Below, in pieces: positions 1-7,629 of a stretch of 33,362 bases of DNA. Made by a program: the position numbers and the translations under genes. The first letter of the stretch is position 1, and each line of letters begins with the position of its first letter. The notes below the pieces were generated by a model, which worked only from the letters and a program-made list of their open reading frames with translations, was not told where the DNA came from and did not search any database. Origin of the DNA: Actinomycetes bacterium (GTDB lineage Bacteria; Actinomycetota; Acidimicrobiia; Acidimicrobiales; Ilumatobacteraceae); contig JANYKS010000116.1 of the NCBI GenBank assembly GCA_025358125.1, positions 1 through 33,362 on the forward strand. The letters run 5' to 3'.

Positions 1-1149
1 GCTCGGGCTCGCCGAGCCGGCGAGCCCGAGCGACGTGGCAAGTGCGGCGCGATGGCTGATTGCGGACCCGAAGAGAGCCTCACCCGACTTCGCCCGCTTG
101 AGGAAGAAGTGCAGATCGTGCTCCCACGTGTAGCCGATCCCGCCGTGGAGCTGGAGCCCTTCACCGACGAGAAGGCGTTGGCAATCCCCGGCAGCTGCCT
201 TCGCGAGGGAGACCGCCTCCGCCCGGCGGGAGTCTTGCTCGGCGATCGTCAGCGCCGCGTAGTAGCAGAGCGAACTGGCCCGCTCGACGGCGAGGTACAT
301 GTTCACAAAGCGGTGCTTGAGCGCCTGGAACGAGCCGATCGGGCGCCCGTACTGCTCGCGCACCTTGGCGTACTCCAGCGTCATTTCGAAGATCGCTCGG
401 CAGGTGCCGACGGTGGAGATGGCGAGCGCAGCCGTGGCCTCCTGGACGGCCCGCTCGACAGCGGCCGCCACCCCATCGACCCCCGGGGCGGCCAGAACGC
501 GGTCGTCTGGGACTTCGACCGACTCGAACCGCAGGTCGCTCACCTGCACCGTCGGGTCGATGACCGATCGCGGGTGCACCGTGACCATGACGCGTGGCAC
601 GACGAACGCCCCGATGCCCTCGACGCCCTGCGATCCGACGCCGCGCGCGATCACGAGGATCTCGTCGGCGGTGGCGCCGTCGATCACCGACGTTTTGTCG
701 CCCTCGAGGATCCAGCCTGCATCGCCTCGACGGGCGGTCGTGCGCACGGCGTCGAGCGTCCAGCGCCCGCCCTCGGCAAACGCGAGCGCGCCGGTCAACT
801 CACCTGCGGCCACGGCAGACAGGAACCGCTGATGGTGCGTCTCGGCGCCGATCTCGCGCACCGCGGGTGCGAACTGGGTGACCGTGCCGAGGAACGGCCC
901 CGGCGCGACGCGACGCCCGAGCTCCTCGGCGACGATCGCCACCTCGAGAAATCCCATGCCGAGGCCGCCCAGCGGCTCGGCGATCGCGAGCGCAGGCCAG
1001 TAGAGCTCGACCATCTGTTTCCAGAGGACGTTGGGATCGCCCTCGCCCTCGTACACCGAGCGCACCAACATCGGCGTACAGATACCACTCAGCACGGTCC
1101 GCACGTTGTCGCGCAGCTCGGACTCGTTCTTGGAGAACTCCAGATCCAC
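1..1149 (-). CDS. Acyl-CoA dehydrogenase (FadE-like), 3' end cut by window edge
   Basis: This would be a flavoprotein that oxidises an acyl-CoA to the 2-enoyl-CoA and passes electrons to electron-transfer flavoprotein. The 383 visible codons cover nearly a full family length (about 370-390 aa). The C-terminal flavin-domain signatures are clear: YAKVREQYGRPIGSFQALKH near residue 260, and LHGGIGYTWEHDLHFFLKRA followed by a SGEALFG segment near the end. The N-terminal helical domain reads MDLEFSKNESELRDNVRTVL. I chose the GTG at 1149 because the upstream strand reads GGAAGGAAAAC directly before it and homologues start the same way. No stop codon lies in the window, so the true end is outside. 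Long open frames on the plus strand over this region are shadows. The gene has no visible link to the hydrogenase locus, and the substrate cannot be told from sequence. Confidence 0.88.
   Translation of the reverse strand, partial: MDLEFSKNESELRDNVRTVLSGICTPMLVRSVYEGEGDPNVLWKQMVELYWPALAIAEPLGGLGMGFLEVAIVAEELGRRVAPGPFLGTVTQFAPAVREIGAETHHQRFLSAVAAGELTGALAFAEGGRWTLDAVRTTARRGDAGWILEGDKTSVIDGATADEILVIARGVGSQGVEGIGAFVVPRVMVTVHPRSVIDPTVQVSDLRFESVEVPDDRVLAAPGVDGVAAAVERAVQEATAALAISTVGTCRAIFEMTLEYAKVREQYGRPIGSFQALKHRFVNMYLAVERASSLCYYAALTIAEQDSRRAEAVSLAKAAAGDCQRLLVGEGLQLHGGIGYTWEHDLHFFLKRAKSGEALFGSAISHRAALATSLGLAGSASPS
2..30. repeat. Perfect 12-bp inverted repeat at the left edge
   Basis: Bases 2-13 (CTCGGGCTCGCC) are exactly complementary to 19-30, with a 5-base loop. 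The stem is very GC-rich. It falls in the last visible codons of the acyl-CoA dehydrogenase, where it reads LGLAGSASPS. It could be a hairpin at the gene end, but no T-run is visible because the window stops here. Confidence 0.5.
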
Positions 1150-1461
1150 GTTTTCCTTCCTCCCTCGGGGCTCGCGCTCCGATGGCAGCACTGCTTCATC
1201 GGCTTGCAGATGTCGGATGGGCCAGGGGTATCGATGCCGCATGAGCCCGGCACTGAGAACAATTCCGTCGCACCTGCCGGCGACGCATGCTACATCTAAC
1301 AACAACGTCAGTCGACCCCGGTGGTTGCCCGTCTTGCCGAGCCGACAAACCCGAAGCGAAGGACGCGCCATGCCCTCACGTCACGCTTCACCACCTGAAC
1401 CGCGAGAGTCTGAGGACCAAGTCCCCTAGCGAATGCGGTTGGATGATCGGATGATTTCCGT
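1150..1461. other. Intergenic region between divergent acyl-CoA dehydrogenase and Usp remnant
   Basis: About 310 bases lie between two divergent genes and hold no convincing gene. Open frames here read as low-complexity Arg/Ser-rich shadow protein. The only element I can point to is the DosR-like dyad at 1411-1426, close to the Usp remnant. I see no confident -35/-10 pair for either gene. Confidence 0.5.
1411..1426. promoter_or_regulatory. DosR/DevR-like dyad upstream of Usp remnant
   Basis: The minus strand reads GGGGACTTGGTCCTCA, which contains the dyad GGAC-N3-GTCC. Established knowledge: DosR (DevR) boxes of actinobacteria are built around GGGAC..GTCCC, and universal stress proteins are typical DosR targets. 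The spacing between half-sites is one base shorter than the usual consensus, so it may be weak or decayed, like the gene it precedes. It ends about 35 bases before the ATG at 1462. Confidence 0.35.
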
Positions 1462-2144
1462 ATGGCCGACAGAACGATGGTATTCGGCGACGACGGATCG
1501 ATTTCGGCTGATCTTGCATGGTTGTGGATCAACTGCCACCCGTGGCCGCAATGGCGAATCGAGGTCGTCGCAGCCGTGATGCCGTCTCTTGATCGGGTCT
1601 CAACCGAGGGTAGCGAACTTCACGAATGGCAACCAGCCAACCCGCGCCGCGCCTTGTCCGACTCCCGGATCGACGAGGTCATCCATCTGACGTGTGAGCT
1701 GGACCCACGGCTCGCACTCTCGCGGTCGGCGGATCTGTTGGTCATTGCCCTCGTGGACCAGGTCTCGCGAAGGCGATGCATCTTGGTAGCACCGCGGAGT
1801 AGCGGTGGGTCGACCAGCTGATCGTGACCATTGTCGGTGTTGACGATGGTCGCGCCGCTGTCGAGGAGGCCGTCGAGGCCGCGTCTGTGCCGCTCACTGC
1901 GGTGGGAGCAGACGTACGCCACAAGATCCTGTGCGGCGTACCGACCGTTGAGCTTTTGCGTCATCTGGAGCAGAACAACCCTGACCTGGTCGTGCTCGGA
2001 ACGCGAGGGCTGACCGGCCTGCCGCGTTTGCGCCGCGGCTCGACGGCCGGTGTTCTCGCTCACGCCACGCAGAGTTCGGTTCTGCTGGCGTCTGATCAAG
2101 CAGCCGATGAGAAGACCGGCCTCGGCGTCGGAAACGGCGAGTAG
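1462..2144 (+). pseudogene. Two-domain universal stress protein (UspA family), degraded
   Basis: The first frame starts MADRTMVFGDDGSISADLAW, a typical UspA N-terminus, and runs through LSRSADLLVIALVDQ. After about 1760 the family signature continues in another frame: from 1764 it reads LAKAMHLGSTAE and then hits an in-frame TAG at 1800-1802. The same frame resumes as VDQLIVTIVGVDDGRAAVEE and ends with the second Usp nucleotide-binding signature LVVLGTRGLTGLPRLRRGST. There is therefore a frameshift just before 1764 and a nonsense codon. The second domain also seems to lack its first strand and helix (the usual VDGS segment), which suggests an internal deletion. Two short open frames (1462-1821 and 1824-2144) could still be translated, but I judge the gene non-functional. 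Intact relatives are ATP-binding stress and dormancy proteins, often controlled by DosR. Confidence 0.75.
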
Positions 2145-2252
2145 CGGTTGTCGTGGTCTGCTCGGCGGCCGCTGCTGCCCGGCGAGAGCAAGCAACGACT
2201 GGCCAACGATCTCGGCCACCTTGCCCACATGCCGTTCCGCGCCTTCCCGCGC

Positions 2253-2837
2253 TCACACGACCAGGGTGGGAGCGGTCGTCACGCAGACGTCGATCACATC
2301 GACATACGGGTCATGGTTGCGAACTGCATCTCGAGCGAGGTCTGCGAGGAATGACCGACGATGAGGATCGGTGTCATGGTCCCCTTGACACAGATCGACG
2401 ACGATACGACGCTCCAGGCGATGCACACTGACAGTTGCTGCACCGGGCGGGAGCCGTCGCTGTACCGCTTCCGCGTATGCAGCCTCGACTCGGCGCCGGG
2501 CAACGGTCGCTTGCGATTCGATCAGACCGGACTCGTCGTCAGCGACCTCCGGATCGATCGTCATCGTCGGTACGCGATGCCGTTTGGCGCACACGAAACC
2601 CATCTCGTTGAGACCTGAGGTCGTGGATTCGCTGCTGACGAGCACCGCAAGGTCGACGTGAGCCCGAAGCGGACACTCGGACGGCCTGCTCACGCTACGG
2701 CAGGGCCCACCGTCTTCGTCGTTGCACGACACCACTGCGTGACCGCGACGGGTCCACCCGTCACGGAACTCCTCACCGCTCCCGACATCCGACTCGACCA
2801 ACATCACCCTCATCCGGTGAGGCAACTGACTGGTCAT
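2253..2837 (-). CDS. Conserved-type hypothetical protein, response-regulator-like N-terminus
   Basis: A 194-aa protein that I cannot name. After a short leader the N-terminus reads MRVMLVESDVGSGEEF, resembling the first strand and loop of a receiver or Rossmann-like fold. A Cys-containing stretch follows (SCNDEDGGPCRSVS, SECPLRAH, then FVCAKRHRVP). The C-terminal half is acidic and Arg-rich with HRRSFLADLARDAVRNHDP. There is no signal peptide or membrane segment, so it is probably cytoplasmic. The ATG at 2837 forms an ATGA overlap with the stop of the upstream CBS-domain gene, which argues for translational coupling and for this start; an internal ATG at 2813 is the alternative. From memory, similar proteins occur in actinobacteria near stress and dormancy genes. 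Its partnership with a CBS protein fits a nucleotide-responsive stress unit, but that is inference. Confidence 0.65.
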   Translation of the reverse strand: MTSQLPHRMRVMLVESDVGSGEEFRDGWTRRGHAVVSCNDEDGGPCRSVSRPSECPLRAHVDLAVLVSSESTTSGLNEMGFVCAKRHRVPTMTIDPEVADDESGLIESQATVARRRVEAAYAEAVQRRLPPGAATVSVHRLERRIVVDLCQGDHDTDPHRRSFLADLARDAVRNHDPYVDVIDVCVTTAPTLVV

Positions 2838-3295
2838 TGGCTGGATCCCGCGGTGGCTACCGGTACCTGGCTGTCGTGGTGAGCGAACAGCAACTCGGCC
2901 GTGACAGGTCGCACGATGTCAGCCAGCTCCCGGGACAGCACGACCAGCAGGTCGTCCACCGTGATCATGCCGAGGAACTCGCGGTCGCGCATCACAGCCA
3001 CGCGCCGGACGGCGTGGGTCCGGAACAGTTCGAACGCGGAACGCGCATCTGCATCCGCCTGAATGCTGATGACGGGTGCGGTCATCACGGAGTCGACGCG
3101 GACATCCGCCGGCAGCCGACGAGCCATCGCCCGCCGGACGAGGTCGCGGTCCGTCACGACGCCGACGAGCGAGCCGGAGTCGACGATCGCGAGACAGCCG
3201 ACACCTGCCTGCTCCATCCGTTCTGCTGCCTGGGTGATAGTGGTGTCGGGGTGAACGGTGACGCCAGGACGGTTGATCAGCTCGATTGCACGCAT
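2834..3295 (-). CDS. Tandem CBS-domain protein
   Basis: A 153-aa protein made almost wholly of two CBS motifs (about residues 8-60 and 70-127). The first includes HPDTTITQAAERMEQAGVGC and GVVTDRDLVRRAMA; the second includes MTAPVISIQADADARSAFEL and FLGMITVDDLLVV. Such Bateman modules usually bind AMP, ATP or similar adenosyl ligands and sense cell energy state. There is no attached enzyme, transporter or DNA-binding domain, so it probably acts on a partner. The start at 3295 has a good Shine-Dalgarno (AAGGAGAAACGA before ATG). Its stop overlaps the next gene by ATGA. A DosR-like box lies about 65 bases upstream, as expected for a hypoxia or dormancy gene. It lies downstream of hypD on the same strand, but the 135-base gap suggests a separate unit. 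Confidence 0.9.
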   Translation of the reverse strand: MRAIELINRPGVTVHPDTTITQAAERMEQAGVGCLAIVDSGSLVGVVTDRDLVRRAMARRLPADVRVDSVMTAPVISIQADADARSAFELFRTHAVRRVAVMRDREFLGMITVDDLLVVLSRELADIVRPVTAELLFAHHDSQVPVATAGSSQ

Positions 3296-3359
3296 TCGTT
3301 TCTCCTTCTTTCGAAGCGAATCGGTATGCGTTCATCGTGGCGTCCGAAACCGGGCCCGG

Positions 3360-3379
3360 CTAGGGCTGAAGGTCCCGAT
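3360..3379 (-). promoter_or_regulatory. DosR/DevR-like box upstream of the CBS gene
   Basis: On the minus strand this reads ATCGGGACCTTCAGCCCTAG. Against the published DosR consensus TTSGGGACTWWAGTCCCSAA, the GGGAC and CCC half-sites line up at the correct spacing. It lies about 65 bases before the CBS start. No dosR/dosS genes are in the window, so this is a pattern call only. Confidence 0.4.
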
Positions 3380-3430
3380 TGTGGGAGTCATCGCGCCGCT
3401 CGGATCTGCGAAACGACACGATCCAGACCT

Positions 3431-4558
3431 CTAGCGCGAACGGCCAAGCGTCACGGCCACCTCTCGATGCACTCGGCCGAAGTTGTAGTACGCCGCGCAT
3501 GCCCCCTCGGATGACACCATGCACGTTCCGATCGGTGTCTCCGGTGTGCACGCAGTACCGAAGACCTTGCACTCCCACGGTTTGATGACGCCCTTCAGAA
3601 CCTCACCACATTGGCACGCTTTCGGGTCGGCGACCCGGACGCCGGGAACCGCATAGCGCAGCTCGGCGTCGAAGTCCGCGAACTCCGGCCGCAACCGCAG
3701 CGCGCTCTGCGAGATGAAACCGAGCCCGCGCCACTCGAAGTGGGGCCGCAACTCGAACACCTCGGCGAGGATCTGCAGCGCTCGTGGATTACCTTCATCG
3801 CGCACGACGCGCGTGTACTGGTTCTCGACCTCGCAGCGGCCCTGGCGGATCTGCAACAGCAGCATCACGATCGCTTGCAGGATGTCGAGTGGCTCGAACC
3901 CCGCTGTCACCAACGGCTTGCCGTACTTCTCCGGTACGAACCGGTACGGCCGGTTGCCGACGACCGTCGACACGTGGCCGGGACCGAGGAAACCGTCGAG
4001 CCGGAGGTCGGGTGATTCGAGGATGGCCTTGATCGGGGGCACGATCGTCACGTGGTTCGAGAACACGTGGAAGTTGGTGACGCGCTGTTCCCGTGCGTGT
4101 AGCAGCGTGATAGCCGTCGAGGGCGCAGTGGTCTCGAAGCCGACTGCGAAGAACACGACGTTGCGGTCGGGGTTGTCGACTGCGATTCGAAGGGCATCGA
4201 GCGGCGAGTACACGAATCGCACGTCAGCGCCCCGAGCCTTCGCGCCGAGCAGGTTGCCTTTGCTCCCCGGCACGCGCATCATGTCGCCGAACGACGTGAA
4301 GATCACTCCTGGTGTCTCGGCGATGGCGATCGCGTCGTCGACGCGCCCCATCGGGATCACGCACACAGGGCAACCCGGCCCGTGCACCAGCTCGACGCCT
4401 TCCGGCAGCACGTGCTCGATGCCATGTCGATAGATGGTGTGGGTGTGCCCGCCACACACCTCCATGAACTTGAAGTGGTCGTCACCGGCGAGATCGACGA
4501 TGCGTGCGACTACAGAACGAGCAGCCACCGGGTCGCGATACTCGTCGACGAACTTCAT
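3431..4558 (-). CDS. hypD: Hydrogenase maturation protein HypD
   Basis: HypD is the scaffold on which the Fe(CN)2CO group of [NiFe] hydrogenase is assembled with HypC. The protein is 375 aa, the normal family length. Conserved elements are visible: EVCGGHTHTIYRHGIE with the catalytic Cys at about residue 35, and GPGCPVCVIP with Cys63 and Cys66. GFETTAPSTA and NQYTRVVRDEGNP follow. The C-terminal [4Fe-4S]-binding segment has cysteines in ACQCGEVLKG, PWECKVFGTAC, GTCM and EGACAAYY. It starts at ATG 4558, 7 bases after the stop of the small membrane protein, and is the last gene of the hydrogenase locus. HypC lies two genes upstream. Nothing looks damaged. Confidence 0.97.
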   Translation of the reverse strand: MKFVDEYRDPVAARSVVARIVDLAGDDHFKFMEVCGGHTHTIYRHGIEHVLPEGVELVHGPGCPVCVIPMGRVDDAIAIAETPGVIFTSFGDMMRVPGSKGNLLGAKARGADVRFVYSPLDALRIAVDNPDRNVVFFAVGFETTAPSTAITLLHAREQRVTNFHVFSNHVTIVPPIKAILESPDLRLDGFLGPGHVSTVVGNRPYRFVPEKYGKPLVTAGFEPLDILQAIVMLLLQIRQGRCEVENQYTRVVRDEGNPRALQILAEVFELRPHFEWRGLGFISQSALRLRPEFADFDAELRYAVPGVRVADPKACQCGEVLKGVIKPWECKVFGTACTPETPIGTCMVSSEGACAAYYNFGRVHREVAVTLGRSR

Positions 4559-4565
4559 CGGTGCC

Positions 4566-4817
4566 TCATCCCGTCGGGCGCAGAACGGTCGACCAGGCCG
4601 AACCCCCGTCGTTGCCCTGGGCTTGGAGACGCTCTGCGAGGAGTCCCCCGCCCTTGCTGAGCAGGCTGCGCGCCATCGAGAGCCCTCCGGCCATCATGTC
4701 GTGGGCTTCGTCCGACGACCTGATCGCCTTCCAAGCCCCCTTCAGTTCTTCCAACTCATTCGCACCGGCCTTCGTGCCCATGACGTAGCCGACTATCAAA
4801 CCGATCAAAACTCCCAT
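4566..4817 (-). CDS. Small membrane-anchored protein (83 aa), copy 1
   Basis: The N-terminus MGVLIGLIVGYVMGTKAGAN is a single glycine-rich membrane segment of the YtxH-like kind. It is followed by an amphipathic, soluble tail (ELEELKGAWKAIRSSDEAHD and a Ser/Leu/Gly stretch). I do not recognise a function. The start overlaps the end of hypC by 13 bases, and hypD starts 7 bases after its stop, so it is embedded in the maturation operon. A paralogue lies at 18417-18680 with the same layout (MG-hydrophobic-GYVMG-AG, then a helix containing AIR-SDE-HD). That paralogue also sits next to a YceI-domain gene. The repeated pairing suggests the small protein and YceI domain work together, perhaps at the membrane; that is inference. 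Confidence 0.8.
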   Translation of the reverse strand: MGVLIGLIVGYVMGTKAGANELEELKGAWKAIRSSDEAHDMMAGGLSMARSLLSKGGGLLAERLQAQGNDGGSAWSTVLRPTG

Positions 4818-5125
4818 CGTTCACCATCTCCTCTTGTTGTAGGTCCTGTGGTCATTGTCGTCGGCGAGGTCATCAACGCCTCGACCTCGTCGGTGAAGGC
4901 CTCGCCCATCATCTGCAACGACGCGAGGGCGAGGCGGGCCTCCTCCTCGTCGATCTTCGACATCGCGAATCCGACGTGGATGAGCACCCAGTCACCCGGC
5001 ACGACGTTCTCGTCCTCGAGCAAGCCGATGTTGATCATCCGGCCGACTCCGCTCACATCGACACGAGCGAGATGTTCGTGTGTCGGATGCATCTCCACGA
5101 CCTGACCCGGGATCCCGAGGCACAT
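4805..5125 (-). CDS. hypC: Hydrogenase maturation chaperone HypC/HupF
   Basis: HypC carries the Fe(CN)2CO precursor with HypD and delivers it to the large subunit. The N-terminus MCLGIPGQVVEM has the essential Cys2, which becomes accessible after Met removal. The beta-barrel core follows (ARVDVSGVGRMINIGLL, VVPGDWVLIHVGFAMSKIDE). At 106 aa it is longer than the usual 75-95 aa because of a C-terminal Thr/Pro-rich tail. The start at 5125 is one base from the YceI stop, and its end overlaps the small membrane protein start. A second HypC-like domain occurs inside the fusion at 16639-17376. Confidence 0.95.
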   Translation of the reverse strand: MCLGIPGQVVEMHPTHEHLARVDVSGVGRMINIGLLEDENVVPGDWVLIHVGFAMSKIDEEEARLALASLQMMGEAFTDEVEALMTSPTTMTTGPTTRGDGERWEF

Positions 5126-5126
5126 G

Positions 5127-5639
5127 TCAGCTCTCCTTCTCGGCGACGATTTCTACACGAACCATCACTTCGGGTTGAACCTTCAACATCAGAATCCTCG
5201 GCGGCTCCATGCCGAAGTCGCGGATGTCGAAGGTCGACTGGCCCGTCAGCTTCACTGCCTCGCCGTCGAGGCCTTCGAATGTCATCTGGTCCTCGTACGA
5301 CCGGGTCACACCGCGGAACGTAAGATCGCCGTTGACAACAAGACCCGCCTCGCCGTTGTGCGCTTTCATCAGCTTGAGGTCGCCGGCAATCGTCGGAAAA
5401 CGTCGGGAGTCGATCCGCCGCCGCAATTCACGGTCTTCGAGCGCCTTACCCGAGGTGAGGTTCTCGACTGGGAACTCGAGATGGCCGCGAGGCGCCAAGT
5501 CGAGGTTGATCTTTCCGTCACGGATGTCCAGCTCGAGCCAGCCATCGAGTCCGTCGGCCTCGGTGTGGATCGGATGCACGTTCGAACGCGCGTCAATCCA
5601 CACGTGCGACCGTTTCGGGTCGATCCGGTATCGGGCCAT
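5127..5639 (-). CDS. YceI-family lipocalin-like protein
   Basis: A 170-aa YceI-domain protein; the family folds as an extended lipocalin-like barrel that binds polyisoprenoid chains such as quinones or their precursors. Typical features are an N-terminal RYRIDPKRSHVWIDARSNV, the LTSGKALEDRELRRRIDSRR segment, GDLTFRGVTR, and a C-terminal DIRDFGMEPPRILMLKVQPE strand pair. There is no signal peptide, so unlike E. coli YceI it should be cytoplasmic. It lies in the hydrogenase operon between the 34-aa membrane peptide and hypC, one base from hypC. A homologous domain is fused to a PadR regulator at 18716-19825. I infer that it handles the lipid electron acceptor of the hydrogenase. A general isoprenoid role, or an as yet unknown maturation role, are alternatives. 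Confidence 0.9.
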   Translation of the reverse strand: MARYRIDPKRSHVWIDARSNVHPIHTEADGLDGWLELDIRDGKINLDLAPRGHLEFPVENLTSGKALEDRELRRRIDSRRFPTIAGDLKLMKAHNGEAGLVVNGDLTFRGVTRSYEDQMTFEGLDGEAVKLTGQSTFDIRDFGMEPPRILMLKVQPEVMVRVEIVAEKES

Positions 5640-5645
5640 GGACGA

Positions 5646-5750
5646 CTACATCGCCCGGATCTTGAGGTAGCGAGCGATGTCGGGGAGCGACTTCACGACA
5701 AGGCCTGCAACCACTGCCAACAGCAACGAGAACAGAAAACGGTGGATCAT
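5646..5750 (-). CDS. 34-aa single-span membrane peptide
   Basis: A short gene too small for most ORF callers. The peptide starts MIHRFLFSLLLAVVAGLVVK, a clean hydrophobic helix, then SLPDIARYLKIRAM with a basic tail. The ATG at 5750 forms an ATGA overlap with the stop of the protease gene, and the stop lies 6 bases before the YceI start. Gene spacing alone therefore supports it. I recall a family of small actinobacterial proteins (DUF6893) with the same SLPDIARYLKIR ending; this is from memory. It probably sits in the membrane with the basic tail in the cytoplasm and may anchor or dock a soluble partner such as the YceI protein or the hydrogenase. Confidence 0.75.
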   Translation of the reverse strand: MIHRFLFSLLLAVVAGLVVKSLPDIARYLKIRAM

Positions 5751-6229
5751 GATGGGAGCTCCTCCTGGAGGTTGGAATAGATATCGGCGAGAACCCGGCG
5801 GACCGTTTCGACGGCCGGCGCGATTGCTGCGGTGACGGGTTCGGACAACCCGATGCCCTCCTCCACGGTGAGCGGCTCGCAGCCGACCACCACGACATGC
5901 GGCACATGGCCACCCATGCTGGTCAACAGGCCGAGCACGACGGCCGGGTTCATCGAGTGAGCGTCCATGCCATTTGCTTCCACCGACTCGACGTCTGGCT
6001 CGAAGATCGCGACCGTACCCGGCTCTTCGCCCATCGGCATCGCGTCGACGAGCACCAGCGCGTCGTAACCATCGAGCAATTCGAACGACAGGTGCACGCC
6101 GCGGATGCCGAAGTCTGCAACCTTGACCCCGGCAGGCACCGACATCCCGTCCATGCGCTTGACGACCTCGACGCCGAAGCCGTCGTCACCGAGGAAGATG
6201 TTGCCGATGCCGGCGACGAGCACATTCAC
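5747..6229 (-). CDS. Hydrogenase maturation protease (HyaD/HycI family)
   Basis: This endopeptidase removes the C-terminal extension of the hydrogenase large subunit after nickel insertion. The 160-aa protein begins MNVLVAGIGNIFLGDDGFGV, the family signature. Candidate nickel-sensing residues are the Glu after GFGV, the Asp in LVLVDAM, and the His in DAHSMNP. The GTG at 6229 overlaps the upstream stop as GTGA; longer readings upstream give only shadow sequence. Its target is clear: the large subunit at 9537-11336 has a 24-residue tail after its DPCxxCxxH motif. Confidence 0.95.
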   Translation of the reverse strand: MNVLVAGIGNIFLGDDGFGVEVVKRMDGMSVPAGVKVADFGIRGVHLSFELLDGYDALVLVDAMPMGEEPGTVAIFEPDVESVEANGMDAHSMNPAVVLGLLTSMGGHVPHVVVVGCEPLTVEEGIGLSEPVTAAIAPAVETVRRVLADIYSNLQEELPS

Positions 6230-7629
6230 GCCAGCACTTCGATCTCGTCGGGGTGGAAGTACAGGAACCGGCCTTGCCACTCGAACATGTCGCGGGCCGG
6301 ATCGTCGTCGAGCACGACGGCGACGTGTTGGTTGCCGTCGACGTCGTTGAAGACCCCTTTCACCACGGCCAACTGGCCCGCGTAGAACAGATCGTGGGCG
6401 TCGGCCCGACGGGAGGGATTCAGGCGCACGCGCGTGCCATTGGCAACCTCGACGCCGCCGATCTGCATCACGTCCGTGAAGGGATCGAAAGACGAGTCCT
6501 GTCCGGGGTCCCACCACGGCACCGACGGATTGCCGCCATCTCGCTCGGACGCGACGGGCGCCGTATCGATCGGTCGCAGCGAGCGGACCGCTCCGTGCAG
6601 TCGCGACCAGATCTCCTCGGGCAGGTCGTCGCAACGGTCGATGATGGCCGCTGCGCGTGGATCCGTGCCGCGGGCCTCCGCCTTCTCCTCGTCGGTCAGG
6701 GTCATCACCCGCAACGCGAGGATCTCGTCGATCTCGGTCGAGTCACAGAAGTTGCCAACGCTCTCAGGCGCGACCGCCGGGTAGTCGTAGAGGATGATCG
6801 GAGACGACAGCATCACGCTGGCGGTGACCTCGTTTCCGATCAACACCGGGAACGTGCCGTCGCTCGTACAGCCGGCGACGGCCTGCTCGGCGAACGCCGC
6901 AGGCTCCAACAACGACACGAACGACGCATCGTCGACCGCCAAAAGGGTGTGCACCGCAATCAACGACCGGCGCATGGCGGTGTCGCGATCCGCGCCCTGT
7001 TCGTTCCAGGCCGTCGTGTTCTCGACAGTGATCGAGACCTTGAGCAGCGCTGCATCCCCGTCTGCCCATCGAGTCGAGATGCGAACCACGCCATCGACCC
7101 GCTCGCACCGCCGGATTGCGCGACCGATGGTCTCACCGCCGGACCCGCGGAACAGTTCGACGTCGTCGCCGGCCACCAACGTGAACCGGTGCTCCTTGGC
7201 CGCATCGGCGAGTGGCAGCAGCGCAAGGACATCGACATCGATCTCGTGGTCGACCGCTTCGTCCCACGCCACCACCATTCTGCCCCCGACATGCAGCGAG
7301 GCGACGGGCGTGAACGTCGTTCCATCGTCGGCGCTTGCCTCGACGTCGCGATGCTTGACCTGGAGGCAGCGGATCCGCACGGTGAACATCGGTTGATCAC
7401 CCGGATCGACGATCACCTCACTGCGCATCGACCATCGTTCCGACCCGCACGAACGCGCGTGGTTCTCTGGGGCGAGCACACCGAACTGCCACCGCAACTG
7501 GTTCTTCTGCGCCGATGCCCGGTACGGGTACAGCACATAACCTTCGTAGAGCACGGCGTCGGCGACGAGGCGCGCCGACGCAAAACGGTCCGCTCGAACG
7601 GCAGGAACTTCGGAGGTTGCGCTGCTCAC
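6226..7629 (-). CDS. Hydrogenase-locus hypothetical protein (467 aa)
   Basis: I recognise this only as an unnamed protein type seen in group 1h hydrogenase operons. The N-terminal part (AVLYEGYVLYPYRASAQKNQ, then RWQFGVLAP) and the middle contain several beta-rich stretches (VDGVVRISTRW, LLKVSITVENTTAWN). The acidic C-terminal domain reads AVVLDDDPARDMF and FLYFHPDEIEVLA. There is no signal peptide, membrane span or Cys cluster. The true start is the GTG at 7629, because it makes a GTGA overlap with the DUF6084 stop and the conserved segment begins soon after; the reading frame stays open further upstream, but that part is antisense to its neighbour. Being coupled between DUF6084 and the protease argues for a role in assembling or partnering the hydrogenase. 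Confidence 0.75.
   Translation of the reverse strand: MSSATSEVPAVRADRFASARLVADAVLYEGYVLYPYRASAQKNQLRWQFGVLAPENHARSCGSERWSMRSEVIVDPGDQPMFTVRIRCLQVKHRDVEASADDGTTFTPVASLHVGGRMVVAWDEAVDHEIDVDVLALLPLADAAKEHRFTLVAGDDVELFRGSGGETIGRAIRRCERVDGVVRISTRWADGDAALLKVSITVENTTAWNEQGADRDTAMRRSLIAVHTLLAVDDASFVSLLEPAAFAEQAVAGCTSDGTFPVLIGNEVTASVMLSSPIILYDYPAVAPESVGNFCDSTEIDEILALRVMTLTDEEKAEARGTDPRAAAIIDRCDDLPEEIWSRLHGAVRSLRPIDTAPVASERDGGNPSVPWWDPGQDSSFDPFTDVMQIGGVEVANGTRVRLNPSRRADAHDLFYAGQLAVVKGVFNDVDGNQHVAVVLDDDPARDMFEWQGRFLYFHPDEIEVLA

Noticed and set aside
52-1299. Long plus-strand open frame opposite the acyl-CoA dehydrogenase
   Set aside because: The minus strand gives a clear acyl-CoA dehydrogenase with family motifs; the plus frame is compositionally biased, Arg/Asp/His-rich and motif-free.
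2148-2431. Short plus-strand frames after the Usp remnant as a continuation of that gene
   Set aside because: They carry no Usp motif, and the minus strand has a coupled gene with a sensible protein across most of this region.
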